The translations under genes and the position numbers were made by a program. This document shows, in pieces, positions 25,545 to 33,009 of a DNA stretch of 64,000 nt; within the stretch, counting starts at the first letter, position 1, and the number at the start of each line of letters is the position of its first letter. Source of the stretch: Taibaiella chishuiensis (GTDB lineage: Bacteria > Bacteroidota > Bacteroidia > Chitinophagales > Chitinophagaceae); the NCBI RefSeq assembly GCF_003014535.1, contig NZ_PYGD01000001.1, positions 1,687,427 to 1,751,426 on the forward strand, in the 5' to 3' direction. The notes below the pieces were generated by a model, which saw nothing but the letters and a program-made list of their open reading frames with translations, was not told where the DNA came from and made no database searches.

Positions 25545-26861
25545 ATGAGTTTTGGGCGTAAGATCGGCATCAGTGCCAATTCTTTTTTCTTCGTGGTTTT
25601 TGCCACCGTAGCTTCCTTTCTTACCTATACATCTATGTACGCGGTAAGAAAGGCCTTTACCGCCGGGACCTTTGACGGCCGGGTCTTTGCTGGTATGGAT
25701 TATAAGGTTTGGCTGGTCATTGCCCAGACCATCGGGTATACCCTGTCGAAGTGGTGGGGCATAAAGATCGTAGCCGAGAATACGCCGCGCCAACGACCCT
25801 GGTACATCCTGGGGTTGGTAACAGCGGGCATCCTGTCGTTATTGCTCTTTGCCCTGATCCCCGCGCCGTACAGTATTATCTGTCTTTTCCTGAATGGCCT
25901 GCCCATCGGTATGATCTTCGGGCTGGTGTTTAACTACCTGGAGGGGCGCCGTACCACCGAGATCCTGGTGGCAGGGCTTACCATCACTCAGATCTTTTCT
26001 TCCGGATTTGTAAAAAGCGTAGGCCGTTTCTTTATCCATGACCTGGGTGTGCCTGACCTCTGGATGCCTTTCCTGGTAGGCCTTATCTTCTTCCCGGTAC
26101 TCCTGTTGTCGGTATGGATGCTCGAACAACTGCCCGCGCAGGATAAAGCCGATATCCAGCTCAAATCCAAGCGCGGCGCTATGACGGCGCCCGAACGACG
26201 GACTTTCGTACGCAACTTCCTGGCGGGCCTTTTTATCTTTATGTTCAGTTATATACTGATGACGGCCTACCGCGACTATCGCGATAACTTTGCGGCTGAA
26301 ATATGGGAGGGGCTTGGCTTTAAGGGACATGCCGATCTTTTTACCCTTACCGAGATCCCGGTATCCGCGGTCATCCTGTTGCTCATGATCTTCCTGCAAC
26401 GCATCCGGGATAATATGAAAGCCTTCCTGTTTATACATTATATGGGTATCGCGGGCGCGGCCATCCTGTTGCTGGCTACCTGCTGTTATGCGGCGGGCTG
26501 GATCAGCCCGGTGCTATGGATCAGCGCAACCGGCGTAGGGCTTTATATTGCGTATGTGCCGGCCAATACTATCTTTTTCGAAAGAATGATTGCTGTGTTC
26601 AAATACCCGGGCAACGCGGGTTTCATCGTTGTGATGGCCGACTTCTATGGTTATAGCGGCAGCCTGGGTGTATTGCTTTATAAAAGTTTCGGTAAGCAAA
26701 GCCTGAGTTATAGCAGCTTCTTTCTCTATGCCTCTTTCGCGGTCGGCTTGATGCTCCTGCTGGCCCAGGTGGGCTCCTGCATTTACTTTTCCCTGAAAAA
26801 TAAAAAACAACAGGCCCATACAGCAACACCGGTTGCCCGTTTGGAAATGTCTGATGTTTAG
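25545..26861 (+). CDS. DUF5690 family MFS-like inner-membrane transporter
   Basis: 438 aa from ATG 25545; an upstream TTG would place the start before the promoter. About twelve hydrophobic segments are visible (for example FFFVVFATVASFLTYTSM, YILGLVTAGILSLLLFALI, GLFIFMFSYILMTAY, AAILLLATCCYAAGWI, AVGLMLLLAQVGSCIYF). The opening 'SFLTYTSMYAVRKAFTAGTF' and the internal AYRDYRDNFA segment are typical of the DUF5690 family, a branch of the major facilitator superfamily. It lies between the regulator and the PhnX-like hydrolase under the shared operator motif. I infer that it imports the phosphonate substrate across the inner membrane, a role not established for this family as far as I know. Confidence 0.85.
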   Translation: MSFGRKIGISANSFFFVVFATVASFLTYTSMYAVRKAFTAGTFDGRVFAGMDYKVWLVIAQTIGYTLSKWWGIKIVAENTPRQRPWYILGLVTAGILSLLLFALIPAPYSIICLFLNGLPIGMIFGLVFNYLEGRRTTEILVAGLTITQIFSSGFVKSVGRFFIHDLGVPDLWMPFLVGLIFFPVLLLSVWMLEQLPAQDKADIQLKSKRGAMTAPERRTFVRNFLAGLFIFMFSYILMTAYRDYRDNFAAEIWEGLGFKGHADLFTLTEIPVSAVILLLMIFLQRIRDNMKAFLFIHYMGIAGAAILLLATCCYAAGWISPVLWISATGVGLYIAYVPANTIFFERMIAVFKYPGNAGFIVVMADFYGYSGSLGVLLYKSFGKQSLSYSSFFLYASFAVGLMLLLAQVGSCIYFSLKNKKQQAHTATPVARLEMSDV

Positions 26862-26868
26862 TATTTGT
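26854..26868 (-). promoter_or_regulatory. operator-like site before the PhnX-like hydrolase
   Basis: ATGTTTAGTATTTGT is the exact reverse complement of the 15-bp motif at 25462 and 25523. It overlaps the transporter stop codon (26859-26861) and lies 41 bp before the hydrolase ATG. A weak TTTG (26874-26877) and TAAAATTT (26895-26902) follow. Confidence 0.65.
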
Positions 26869-26909
26869 ATATTTTTGTTTAATTTTGTAAAAAATAAAAT
26901 TTCCTATAA

Positions 26910-27611
26910 ATGCTGACAGATTCTATTAAGCTTGTCATTTTCGACATGGCAGGTACCACTGTTTACGATGATCATTATGTTTCGGAGGTGCTGTGTGCAT
27001 CGCTTGCCCTGCACGGTTATACGGTGCCCCGCGAAGCGGCCGACGAAGTAATGGGTATTGCGAAACCCGTTGCGATCAGGACCTTGCTCAACCAGTTTTA
27101 CCCGGCTGCAACCGGTGTGTCCATCGAGCCTATTCACCAGGACTTCCTGCGGCTGATGATCGAATTTTATGCAAACGCTGAGGATATACGCGAGATCGAA
27201 GGTTCCTCGGTGGTGTTCCGCGAGCTGCGCAGGCAAGGTATAAAGGTGGGTATCGATACCGGCTTCAGCCGCGATATCACCGATATTATCATGAACCGCC
27301 TGGGCTGGCAGGAAGAAGGCCTGGTAGATGTGAGCGTGGCCAGCGATGAGGTTGCCCATGGCCGCCCCGCGCCGGATATGGTCTATAGAGCCATGGAGCT
27401 TACTGGTATCACCGATGTGAAATCGGTAATGAAGGTGGGCGATACACCGGTCGATATTATGGAAGGCAATAATGCCGGTTGCGGTATGGTTGTGGGCGTA
27501 TTGAGCGGTATCGGCACACCCGTCGAGCTTAAAGAAGCCGGCGAAGCCTTACTGGTCGACTCGATCTCCGATATCACGGCCATACTGGATAAAACAGTAG
27601 TGTATAACTAA
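26910..27611 (+). CDS. phosphonatase-like HAD hydrolase (TIGR03351 type)
   Basis: 233 aa HAD-superfamily enzyme with a C1 cap. Nucleophile Asp12 stands in IFDMAGTTV, the motif shared with phosphonoacetaldehyde hydrolase (FDWAGTT). Motif II is in VGIDTGFSRD, a Lys/Arg follows in MNRLGWQEEGLVD, and motif IV is KVGDTPVDIMEGNNAGC. Lys52 in MGIAKPVAIRTLL falls where phosphonatase carries its Schiff-base Lys. The expected reaction is hydrolysis of the C-P bond of a phosphono-aldehyde made by the FAD oxidoreductase at 14623. A role on a hydroxylated analogue rather than phosphonoacetaldehyde itself is possible. It is 48 bp from the transporter gene with its own operator-like site. Confidence 0.88.
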   Translation: MLTDSIKLVIFDMAGTTVYDDHYVSEVLCASLALHGYTVPREAADEVMGIAKPVAIRTLLNQFYPAATGVSIEPIHQDFLRLMIEFYANAEDIREIEGSSVVFRELRRQGIKVGIDTGFSRDITDIIMNRLGWQEEGLVDVSVASDEVAHGRPAPDMVYRAMELTGITDVKSVMKVGDTPVDIMEGNNAGCGMVVGVLSGIGTPVELKEAGEALLVDSISDITAILDKTVVYN

Positions 27612-27629
27612 GTCCGTTTTGTTTTAATA

Positions 27630-27672
27630 AAAGGTCCCGTTGGTGTCATGCCGGCGGGGCTTTATTTTTTTA
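27630..27672. terminator. terminator between the hydrolase and GNAT genes
   Basis: A stem with G-U pairs (AAAGGTCCCGTTGG / CCGGCGGGGCTTT) followed by TATTTTTT on the plus strand, with A residues on the left for the minus-strand GNAT gene. It lies between the two convergent stops and overlaps the GNAT 3' end. Confidence 0.65.
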
Positions 27673-28204
27673 AGTCCAGCCAGGTATCGCGGTCGATCCG
27701 GTACCAATGGTGTAGCGCTGTTTCGTGCATAAAGCTGCCGTCCTGAACCAGGCCGCATTTCTTCAGCACTTTGTCCGAACCCGTGTTGGCAGCATCTGCC
27801 ATGGCATATACGGTATCGGGTTTCAGGGTGCTGAATCCATGATCGAGCGTGGCTTGTGCTGCCTCGGTAGCCACGCCTTTGCCCCAGTAAGCGCGCAACA
27901 AGCGGTACCCCAGGTCGTAATAATGGCTATGCCCGTTTACGGTATCGCGTATCAGTTTGAGTCCTGCCCAGCCGGCGAAGTTGCCGGTGGCCTTTTCGAT
28001 AATGACCAGGCGCCCGGTACCCAGGTCGCGGTATTGTTGCTGGAGGAACAGGATCATATCACGTGCCTCCTCTTTGCGGTGTTGTGGTTTATTGCCCACA
28101 TAACGTACGACTTCAGGATCGGAGTCGAGGGCAAAGAAGCCATCGGTATCGGTGATGAGGGCGGGCCTGATCAACAGGCGCGGGGTTTCGATTTCGTAGG
28201 GCAT
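27662..28204 (-). CDS. GNAT N-acetyltransferase (RimJ/RimL type)
   Basis: 180 aa from the ATG at 28204, which starts MPYEIETPRLLIRPA, the standard opening of this family; a longer frame adds 15 unrelated residues. Conserved parts are TPRLLIR, FALDSDPEVVRYVG, FAGWAGLKLI, and the acetyl-CoA loop in LLRAYWGKGVATEA. The end reads NTGSDKVLKKCGLVQDG, matching 'N..S..v..K.GF'. The acceptor is unknown; ribosomal-protein or small-molecule amines are the family's usual substrates. Confidence 0.88.
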   Translation of the reverse strand: MPYEIETPRLLIRPALITDTDGFFALDSDPEVVRYVGNKPQHRKEEARDMILFLQQQYRDLGTGRLVIIEKATGNFAGWAGLKLIRDTVNGHSHYYDLGYRLLRAYWGKGVATEAAQATLDHGFSTLKPDTVYAMADAANTGSDKVLKKCGLVQDGSFMHETALHHWYRIDRDTWLDLKK

Positions 28205-28319
28205 GAGGATGGTTTCGACGAAAGTACATGATTCCGTTAAAGCCGCCACGGATCACTGCCCGGAAAAAAAATCGGGTTACCCTGTAACTTTTTTATTCCG
28301 GCCCCGATATACTGTTGTT

Positions 28320-28505
28320 ATGGGAACGCTCAAGTTTTTATTCCTCGTATTTGTGCTCAGCTTCGTGTCCGGTTTGTTCTACACCGAACCGGAGCAACAG
28401 GTTTTGCCCAAACAGGAACAGGACAAGAACGAACAAAAAACAAAGCCCGGTCCTGACTGGGAAACCCTGAAAGCCTGCATCCGGCAGAGCAGCCTGTTTT
28501 TCTAA
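28320..28505 (+). CDS. small membrane or secreted peptide (61 aa)
   Basis: It starts MGTLKFLFLVFVLSFVSGLF, one strong hydrophobic segment, and continues with a Gln/Lys-rich hydrophilic stretch. No family recognised. It is a free-standing short gene between the GNAT gene (divergent) and the Sel1-repeat gene. It may be real given the clean signal or anchor segment and ATG, but no promoter is clear. Confidence 0.4.
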   Translation: MGTLKFLFLVFVLSFVSGLFYTEPEQQVLPKQEQDKNEQKTKPGPDWETLKACIRQSSLFF

Positions 28506-28663
28506 CCGGTGCCGGGTTATTTTTAAGAACGCCTTTTTTCCTATCTTTTTGCCTTTTTGTCTGCGATCCCGACCATGCTAATAATCGCCTTGCCAGGGGC
28601 GCCAGGATACATTTTTTATTCCTGCAACAGTCATTTTACGGTGTCATTGTGATTTTATTGGGA

Positions 28664-28671
28664 TAAATTTG
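28664..28671 (+). promoter_or_regulatory. -7 promoter element of the Sel1-repeat gene
   Basis: TAAATTTG fits TANNTTTG and lies 17 bp before the ATG at 28689. The -33 element is not clear (only TTG at 28647-28649, too close). Confidence 0.45.
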
Positions 28672-28688
28672 CGGCAATTTTAACATTC

Positions 28689-31600
28689 ATGAAAGCAATT
28701 TATCTTACGCTTATCGGGCTGTTGTACGGACAGCTCCAGGCGCAGGCTTTTAGCAGCCCCCAGGATAGCCTGTCTGCTCCCGGGGTACAACAGGAACTGA
28801 AGCGGGCCGACAGTCTTTATACCCTTGGAAGAATTATCGATGCGCGCGACCTCTATCGCAAACAACCGCCGGAGGCCTTATCCCCTGCCGCAAAGGTAAG
28901 GCTGGGGTCTTTGCTGATCCTGAACGATGCCACAGGCCTGGACATCCGGATGGGCGCCCGGCTGCTGGAAGAGGAGTATACGGCAGGCAATAAAGCGGCC
29001 GCGCCTTACCTGGGCTGGTTATACTACAACGGACGTGGTGTTGCTGAAGACGAGGCAAAGGGGCTATCGCTTATCGAAATTGCCATCAAAGAAGACCTCG
29101 CTGCAGGGTACTATTATAAGGGCAGGGTAGCCCAGGACAAAAAAAAGTATACCGATGCCGTCGCTAACTTTGAAAAGGCTGCTGCTGCCGGCCATGCAGC
29201 CTCCCTCGTTGCGCTCGGTGCGCTGTATGAGTCGGGGCTTGTGGGCAATGCCGATGGTTTGAAGGCCGAGGCCTGTTATCAACGGTCCGCGAAACTGGGC
29301 AATGGCAGCGCCTGTTCACGTTTAGGTTGGCTCTATTATTGGGGTAAAAATGGTGTGAAGCAGGATTACGACAAGGCCTTCCGCAGTTTTAATAAAGCAG
29401 TAGTGCAGGGCGATGTGGAGCACAATGAAGCACTGGGACTGGGTTATTGTTATAATTGGGGTAAGGGAACAGCAAAGCAGGCAGACTCCGCCCTGTATTA
29501 TTACCGGCTTGCCGGCGCATGGGGCCGGGGCAGGGGGTATGCGCAGATCGGTATTATGTATCGTTATGGCCACCTGGTGCCCAAACAAGCAGACTCTGCT
29601 TTCTTTTATCTCCGGAAGGCTGCGGATGCGAAAGACGCCTGGGCCTGTTACCACTTGTCTGACCTGTTTTCGGAAGGCATACAGGTAGCCCGGGACGAAG
29701 AAGCGGCCATGGCCTGGATTAAAATGGGGGTATCGCTTGGCGATGAAGATTGTAAGGTAAAGCTGGCACGGTATTATAAAGATGGCGTAGGTACTCCGAA
29801 AAATATAGAACAATGCCTGGCTATCCTTAAAGATCCGGCCCTGGCGAACTACCCGAGGGCTTTAGTACTTGCCGGCGAGATTGCCGCTCAGGAAGGGAAT
29901 ACAAACGAAGCCCTGGCCTATTTCAAAAAAGCGGCCGAGGGGGGTAATGATGGCGCCATGCTAGCCCTGAGCAAGGCTTACCAGTGGCAGAAAAATCGAC
30001 GGGAAAGGGAAAAGTGGCTGGATGCCGCAATAACGGCCGGCAATGCCGAGGCCATGTATATAAAAGGCGTAGAGTACAACGCCGGCAACGAACGTAAACG
30101 GGATACAGTTAAAGGCAACCAGTTGATCCTGGCGGCAGCCGAGCGTGGGCATATGCCGGCCATCGATGTTGTAGGCTTGATGCCCCAGTTTTTCGGTGCA
30201 TCGGCAAAGCCGCTGCTGGAGCGCTGGAAGAAAGCGGAAGCCATCCAGGATGTTGATTATTCTGCCGATTATAATCCTAAGCTTTCGGGGCTCGCAGCGA
30301 GCGCTTTTGACGGCGATGCCAGTGGCCAGTACCTGCTGGGGCTGAAATACCTGAATGGTATAGGCGTAGAAAAAAATTATAAGCTCGCTGTTCAATGGTT
30401 CCAGCAGTCGGCCGCGCAGGGGTTTGCCGAAAGCTATTATGAATTGGGCAAAATGTATTATAACGGAACCGGTTTCCAGCAGAGTTATGCCGATGCGTTG
30501 ACCTGGTATGAGCTGGCTGCAGAAAAAGGCGTGGCTGATGCTATCAACAGTATCGGGGTTATGTATTACAGTGGGACCGGGCTATCTATGGACAGGAAAA
30601 AAGCGGCTACCTATTATGAAAGAGCCGCCGCAGCTGGTAGTGTTCCCGGGCAATCCAACCTGGGCTATTACTATATCTACCATCTTGCACCCACGCAGCA
30701 GAACTATAAACGAGGCGTAGCGCTGACGATAAAAGCTGCCGAAGCAGGGTATCCCACTGCCCAGTGTAACCTGGGTATGCTTTATGAAAATGGCACCGGC
30801 GTGCCGCAGGATAAAGCCAAAGCCGAAGCCTGGTACAGAAAAGCATGGGCACAGGATGAACTCAGGGCTTTGGGTATGTTGATCAAAATGTATTGGAGTC
30901 GTGATATCCGGCACCCGGAGGCCTGTACATTGCTGGTCAGCCTCTACGAAAAAAAGAAACACCTACCTACCCTGGTATGGCTTTACGATGTGTGCAAGCG
31001 GAGAGATGTGTTATCGGGTGGGGAAGCGGCAAAATTGCTGGATAGTCTCATGACCGACCGGTATAAGCTGAGCATCCGCGATAAAGTGGCGCTTATGGAG
31101 TTTTGGCGCCTGGGTATCGGTACGGCGCCGGATATCGACAAGGCCATAGCGCTGGGGCTGGAATTCGAAAAGGCAGGGAAGGATGTCGAATTAGAACAGG
31201 AGCTGGCAAGATTGTACGGCGCTCAACAGCCTGCAAATTATACGGAGGCCTTTAAATGGTGCTCGCTGGTGGCTGCCAGTCAGGGCGAAATCGCTGTTTT
31301 CGGTATGGGGGATTATTATGCGGACGACGATACACATATAAGCGATAACGACAGCCTGATTTACAGCTATTTTAAAGCAGAGGCGGAAAAGGGAAACATT
31401 AATGCCATGCGTTTCCTGGGCTATCATTACAAACTTGGCCGGGGCGTACCTGTCGATTTCGCCAGGTCCATCTATTGGTTTGAACAGGCTGCGGCTGCAA
31501 AAGATACGGCTTCGATGCAACTCTTGTGTCTTGCCTATAGCGGTAAGGGCATTATTAAACTTGCTGATGATGAGAAAATGCGCTACTGGCTGGAGCAACT

Positions 31601-31976
31601 GGCCGCAGCCGGGAATGTGAACAGCTTTGCTGAGTTGGGCGATTTTTATTTTAATCATAAAGCATATCCGGATGCCGCGCGTAAATGTGTTTATTGGTAT
31701 GAAAAAGCCGCAGTGCTTGGTCATGGCGTCGCATTGAATAATTTGGGAGAGTGCTATTACCAGGGGTATGGGGTGCCTAAAAATTATGAAAAAGCCCGTC
31801 ATTATTATGAGCAGGCTGTTGAAAACAACTGCATGTGGGGCAAAGTCAGTTTGTCTACCTTATACCTGAAAGGGCATGGCGTACCCAAAGATAAGAACAA
31901 GGCCAGGCAGCTTTGCCGGGAAGCCTGCGAGGCCAACGAGCCCGGCGCCTGTATCGAACTCGAAAAAATCAATTAA
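28689..31976 (+). CDS. giant Sel1/TPR-like repeat protein
   Basis: 1095 aa. A signal peptide (MKAIYLTLIGLLYGQLQAQ) is followed by about 25 Sel1-like repeats across nearly the whole chain, with consensus 'A...LG.+Y..G.GV..D...A..W+..AA..G' (examples: LGWLYYNGRGVAEDEAKG, LGLKYLNGIGVEKNYKLAVQ, LGECYYQGYGVPKNYEKARH). Such alpha-solenoids act as protein-binding scaffolds and the export signal suggests a periplasmic or surface place. The last residues (ACIELEKIN) and stop codon are included in the repeat unit copied twice more downstream. Confidence 0.9.
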   Translation: MKAIYLTLIGLLYGQLQAQAFSSPQDSLSAPGVQQELKRADSLYTLGRIIDARDLYRKQPPEALSPAAKVRLGSLLILNDATGLDIRMGARLLEEEYTAGNKAAAPYLGWLYYNGRGVAEDEAKGLSLIEIAIKEDLAAGYYYKGRVAQDKKKYTDAVANFEKAAAAGHAASLVALGALYESGLVGNADGLKAEACYQRSAKLGNGSACSRLGWLYYWGKNGVKQDYDKAFRSFNKAVVQGDVEHNEALGLGYCYNWGKGTAKQADSALYYYRLAGAWGRGRGYAQIGIMYRYGHLVPKQADSAFFYLRKAADAKDAWACYHLSDLFSEGIQVARDEEAAMAWIKMGVSLGDEDCKVKLARYYKDGVGTPKNIEQCLAILKDPALANYPRALVLAGEIAAQEGNTNEALAYFKKAAEGGNDGAMLALSKAYQWQKNRREREKWLDAAITAGNAEAMYIKGVEYNAGNERKRDTVKGNQLILAAAERGHMPAIDVVGLMPQFFGASAKPLLERWKKAEAIQDVDYSADYNPKLSGLAASAFDGDASGQYLLGLKYLNGIGVEKNYKLAVQWFQQSAAQGFAESYYELGKMYYNGTGFQQSYADALTWYELAAEKGVADAINSIGVMYYSGTGLSMDRKKAATYYERAAAAGSVPGQSNLGYYYIYHLAPTQQNYKRGVALTIKAAEAGYPTAQCNLGMLYENGTGVPQDKAKAEAWYRKAWAQDELRALGMLIKMYWSRDIRHPEACTLLVSLYEKKKHLPTLVWLYDVCKRRDVLSGGEAAKLLDSLMTDRYKLSIRDKVALMEFWRLGIGTAPDIDKAIALGLEFEKAGKDVELEQELARLYGAQQPANYTEAFKWCSLVAASQGEIAVFGMGDYYADDDTHISDNDSLIYSYFKAEAEKGNINAMRFLGYHYKLGRGVPVDFARSIYWFEQAAAAKDTASMQLLCLAYSGKGIIKLADDEKMRYWLEQLAAAGNVNSFAELGDFYFNHKAYPDAARKCVYWYEKAAVLGHGVALNNLGECYYQGYGVPKNYEKARHYYEQAVENNCMWGKVSLSTLYLKGHGVPKDKNKARQLCREACEANEPGACIELEKIN

Positions 31977-32696
31977 TACCAAGGAGTACATGGAATAAAA
32001 CGGGCGCCTGGCCTATTTTCATCGCGACGTACTGTAAGTGACCTTGCGCGTGGATGGCAGTTTACCTGGTCGGTAGGGTTACGCATTTGATGTTATTTAC
32101 TGCTGTTGTTGCCTGCCGCAGGGTCCCTTTGCAGGAGACCCTGCGGGGACATCTGAGTTCACCCTGTTTGCTTTTCAAAGTTCCTGCTTCTTTCTGCGCC
32201 TGTATCGAACTCGAAAAAATCAATTAGTACCAAGGAATACATGGAATAAAAACGGGCGCCTGGCCGATTTTCGTCGCGATACAGTAAGAGACGTTGCGCG
32301 TGGGTGGCAGTTTATCTGGCCGGTAGGGATGCGCATTTGATGCTATTTACTGCTGTTGTTGCCAGCCTGCCGCAGGGTCCCTTTGCAGGAGACCCTGCGG
32401 GAACATCTAAGTTCACCCTGTTTGCTTTTCAAAGTTCCTGCTTCTTTCGGCGCCTGTATCGAACTAGAAAAATCAATTAACACCAAGGAATACATGGAAT
32501 AAAACGGGCGCCTGGCCGGTTTCCGTCGCGACGGCACCTGTAAGGAAGCGTGGCGGCAGTTTACCTGGTCGGTAGGGCTACACATTTGATGTTATTTACT
32601 GCAGTTGTTGCCCGCCTGCCGCAGGGTCCCTTTGCAGGAAACCCTGCGGGAACATCTAAGTTCACCCCGTTTGCTTTTCAAAGTTCCTGCTTCTTT
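31945..32696. repeat. tandem triplicated 250-bp repeat that includes the 3' end of the Sel1 gene
   Basis: Three direct copies start at 31945, 32196 and 32450 (periods 251 and 254 bp). Each begins with GCGCCTGTATCGAACT, the codons for the last residues and stop of the Sel1 protein, then 'ACCAAGGA.TACATGGAATAAA', a 150-bp core and TTCAAAGTTCCTGCTTCTTT. Each core holds a 10-bp perfect hairpin (CCGCAGGGTC / GACCCTGCGG, or one change). A fourth copy of the core alone lies at 48581-48732, so the core is a dispersed element. No coding potential is seen in copies 2 and 3. Confidence 0.9.
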
Positions 32697-32949
32697 TATT
32701 CCTCTCTTTTTTATCTAAAGGCCGCGGCGCTGCAAGAAAAAATAAAATTTATGGGATCACATTCATTCGCAAGGACCTGGTAAGGTGGAAGATTTATCTA
32801 TCCCGATGGCTAAAACACGCCCGATTTATTTCCCTTGAATAAATAAGATAGGAACACAGCTGCAGGTTCGACTTTTAATACTCCCCGGAAATTGCGCTTG
32901 ATCCTTACGCTCTCGTCGCTTCGTTTATCGGCCTGACCAGGACTTTACA
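32697..32949. other. intergenic stretch, nothing recognised
   Basis: About 250 bp between the tandem repeat and the terminator of the next gene. I see no conserved frame, tRNA or strong hairpin here. Confidence 0.4.
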
Positions 32950-32990
32950 AAAGAAAGACAGCAGCCGGAAGGCTGCTGTCTTTCTTTATA
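32950..32990. terminator. strong bidirectional terminator
   Basis: A perfect 17-bp stem (32950-32966 with 32971-32987, core GACAGCAGCC / GGCTGCTGTC) with loop GGAA and A/T flanks. It ends the minus-strand T9SS gene that stops at 33010. Confidence 0.9.
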
Positions 32991-33009
32991 TTGTATTTTC
33001 TTGCAATCG

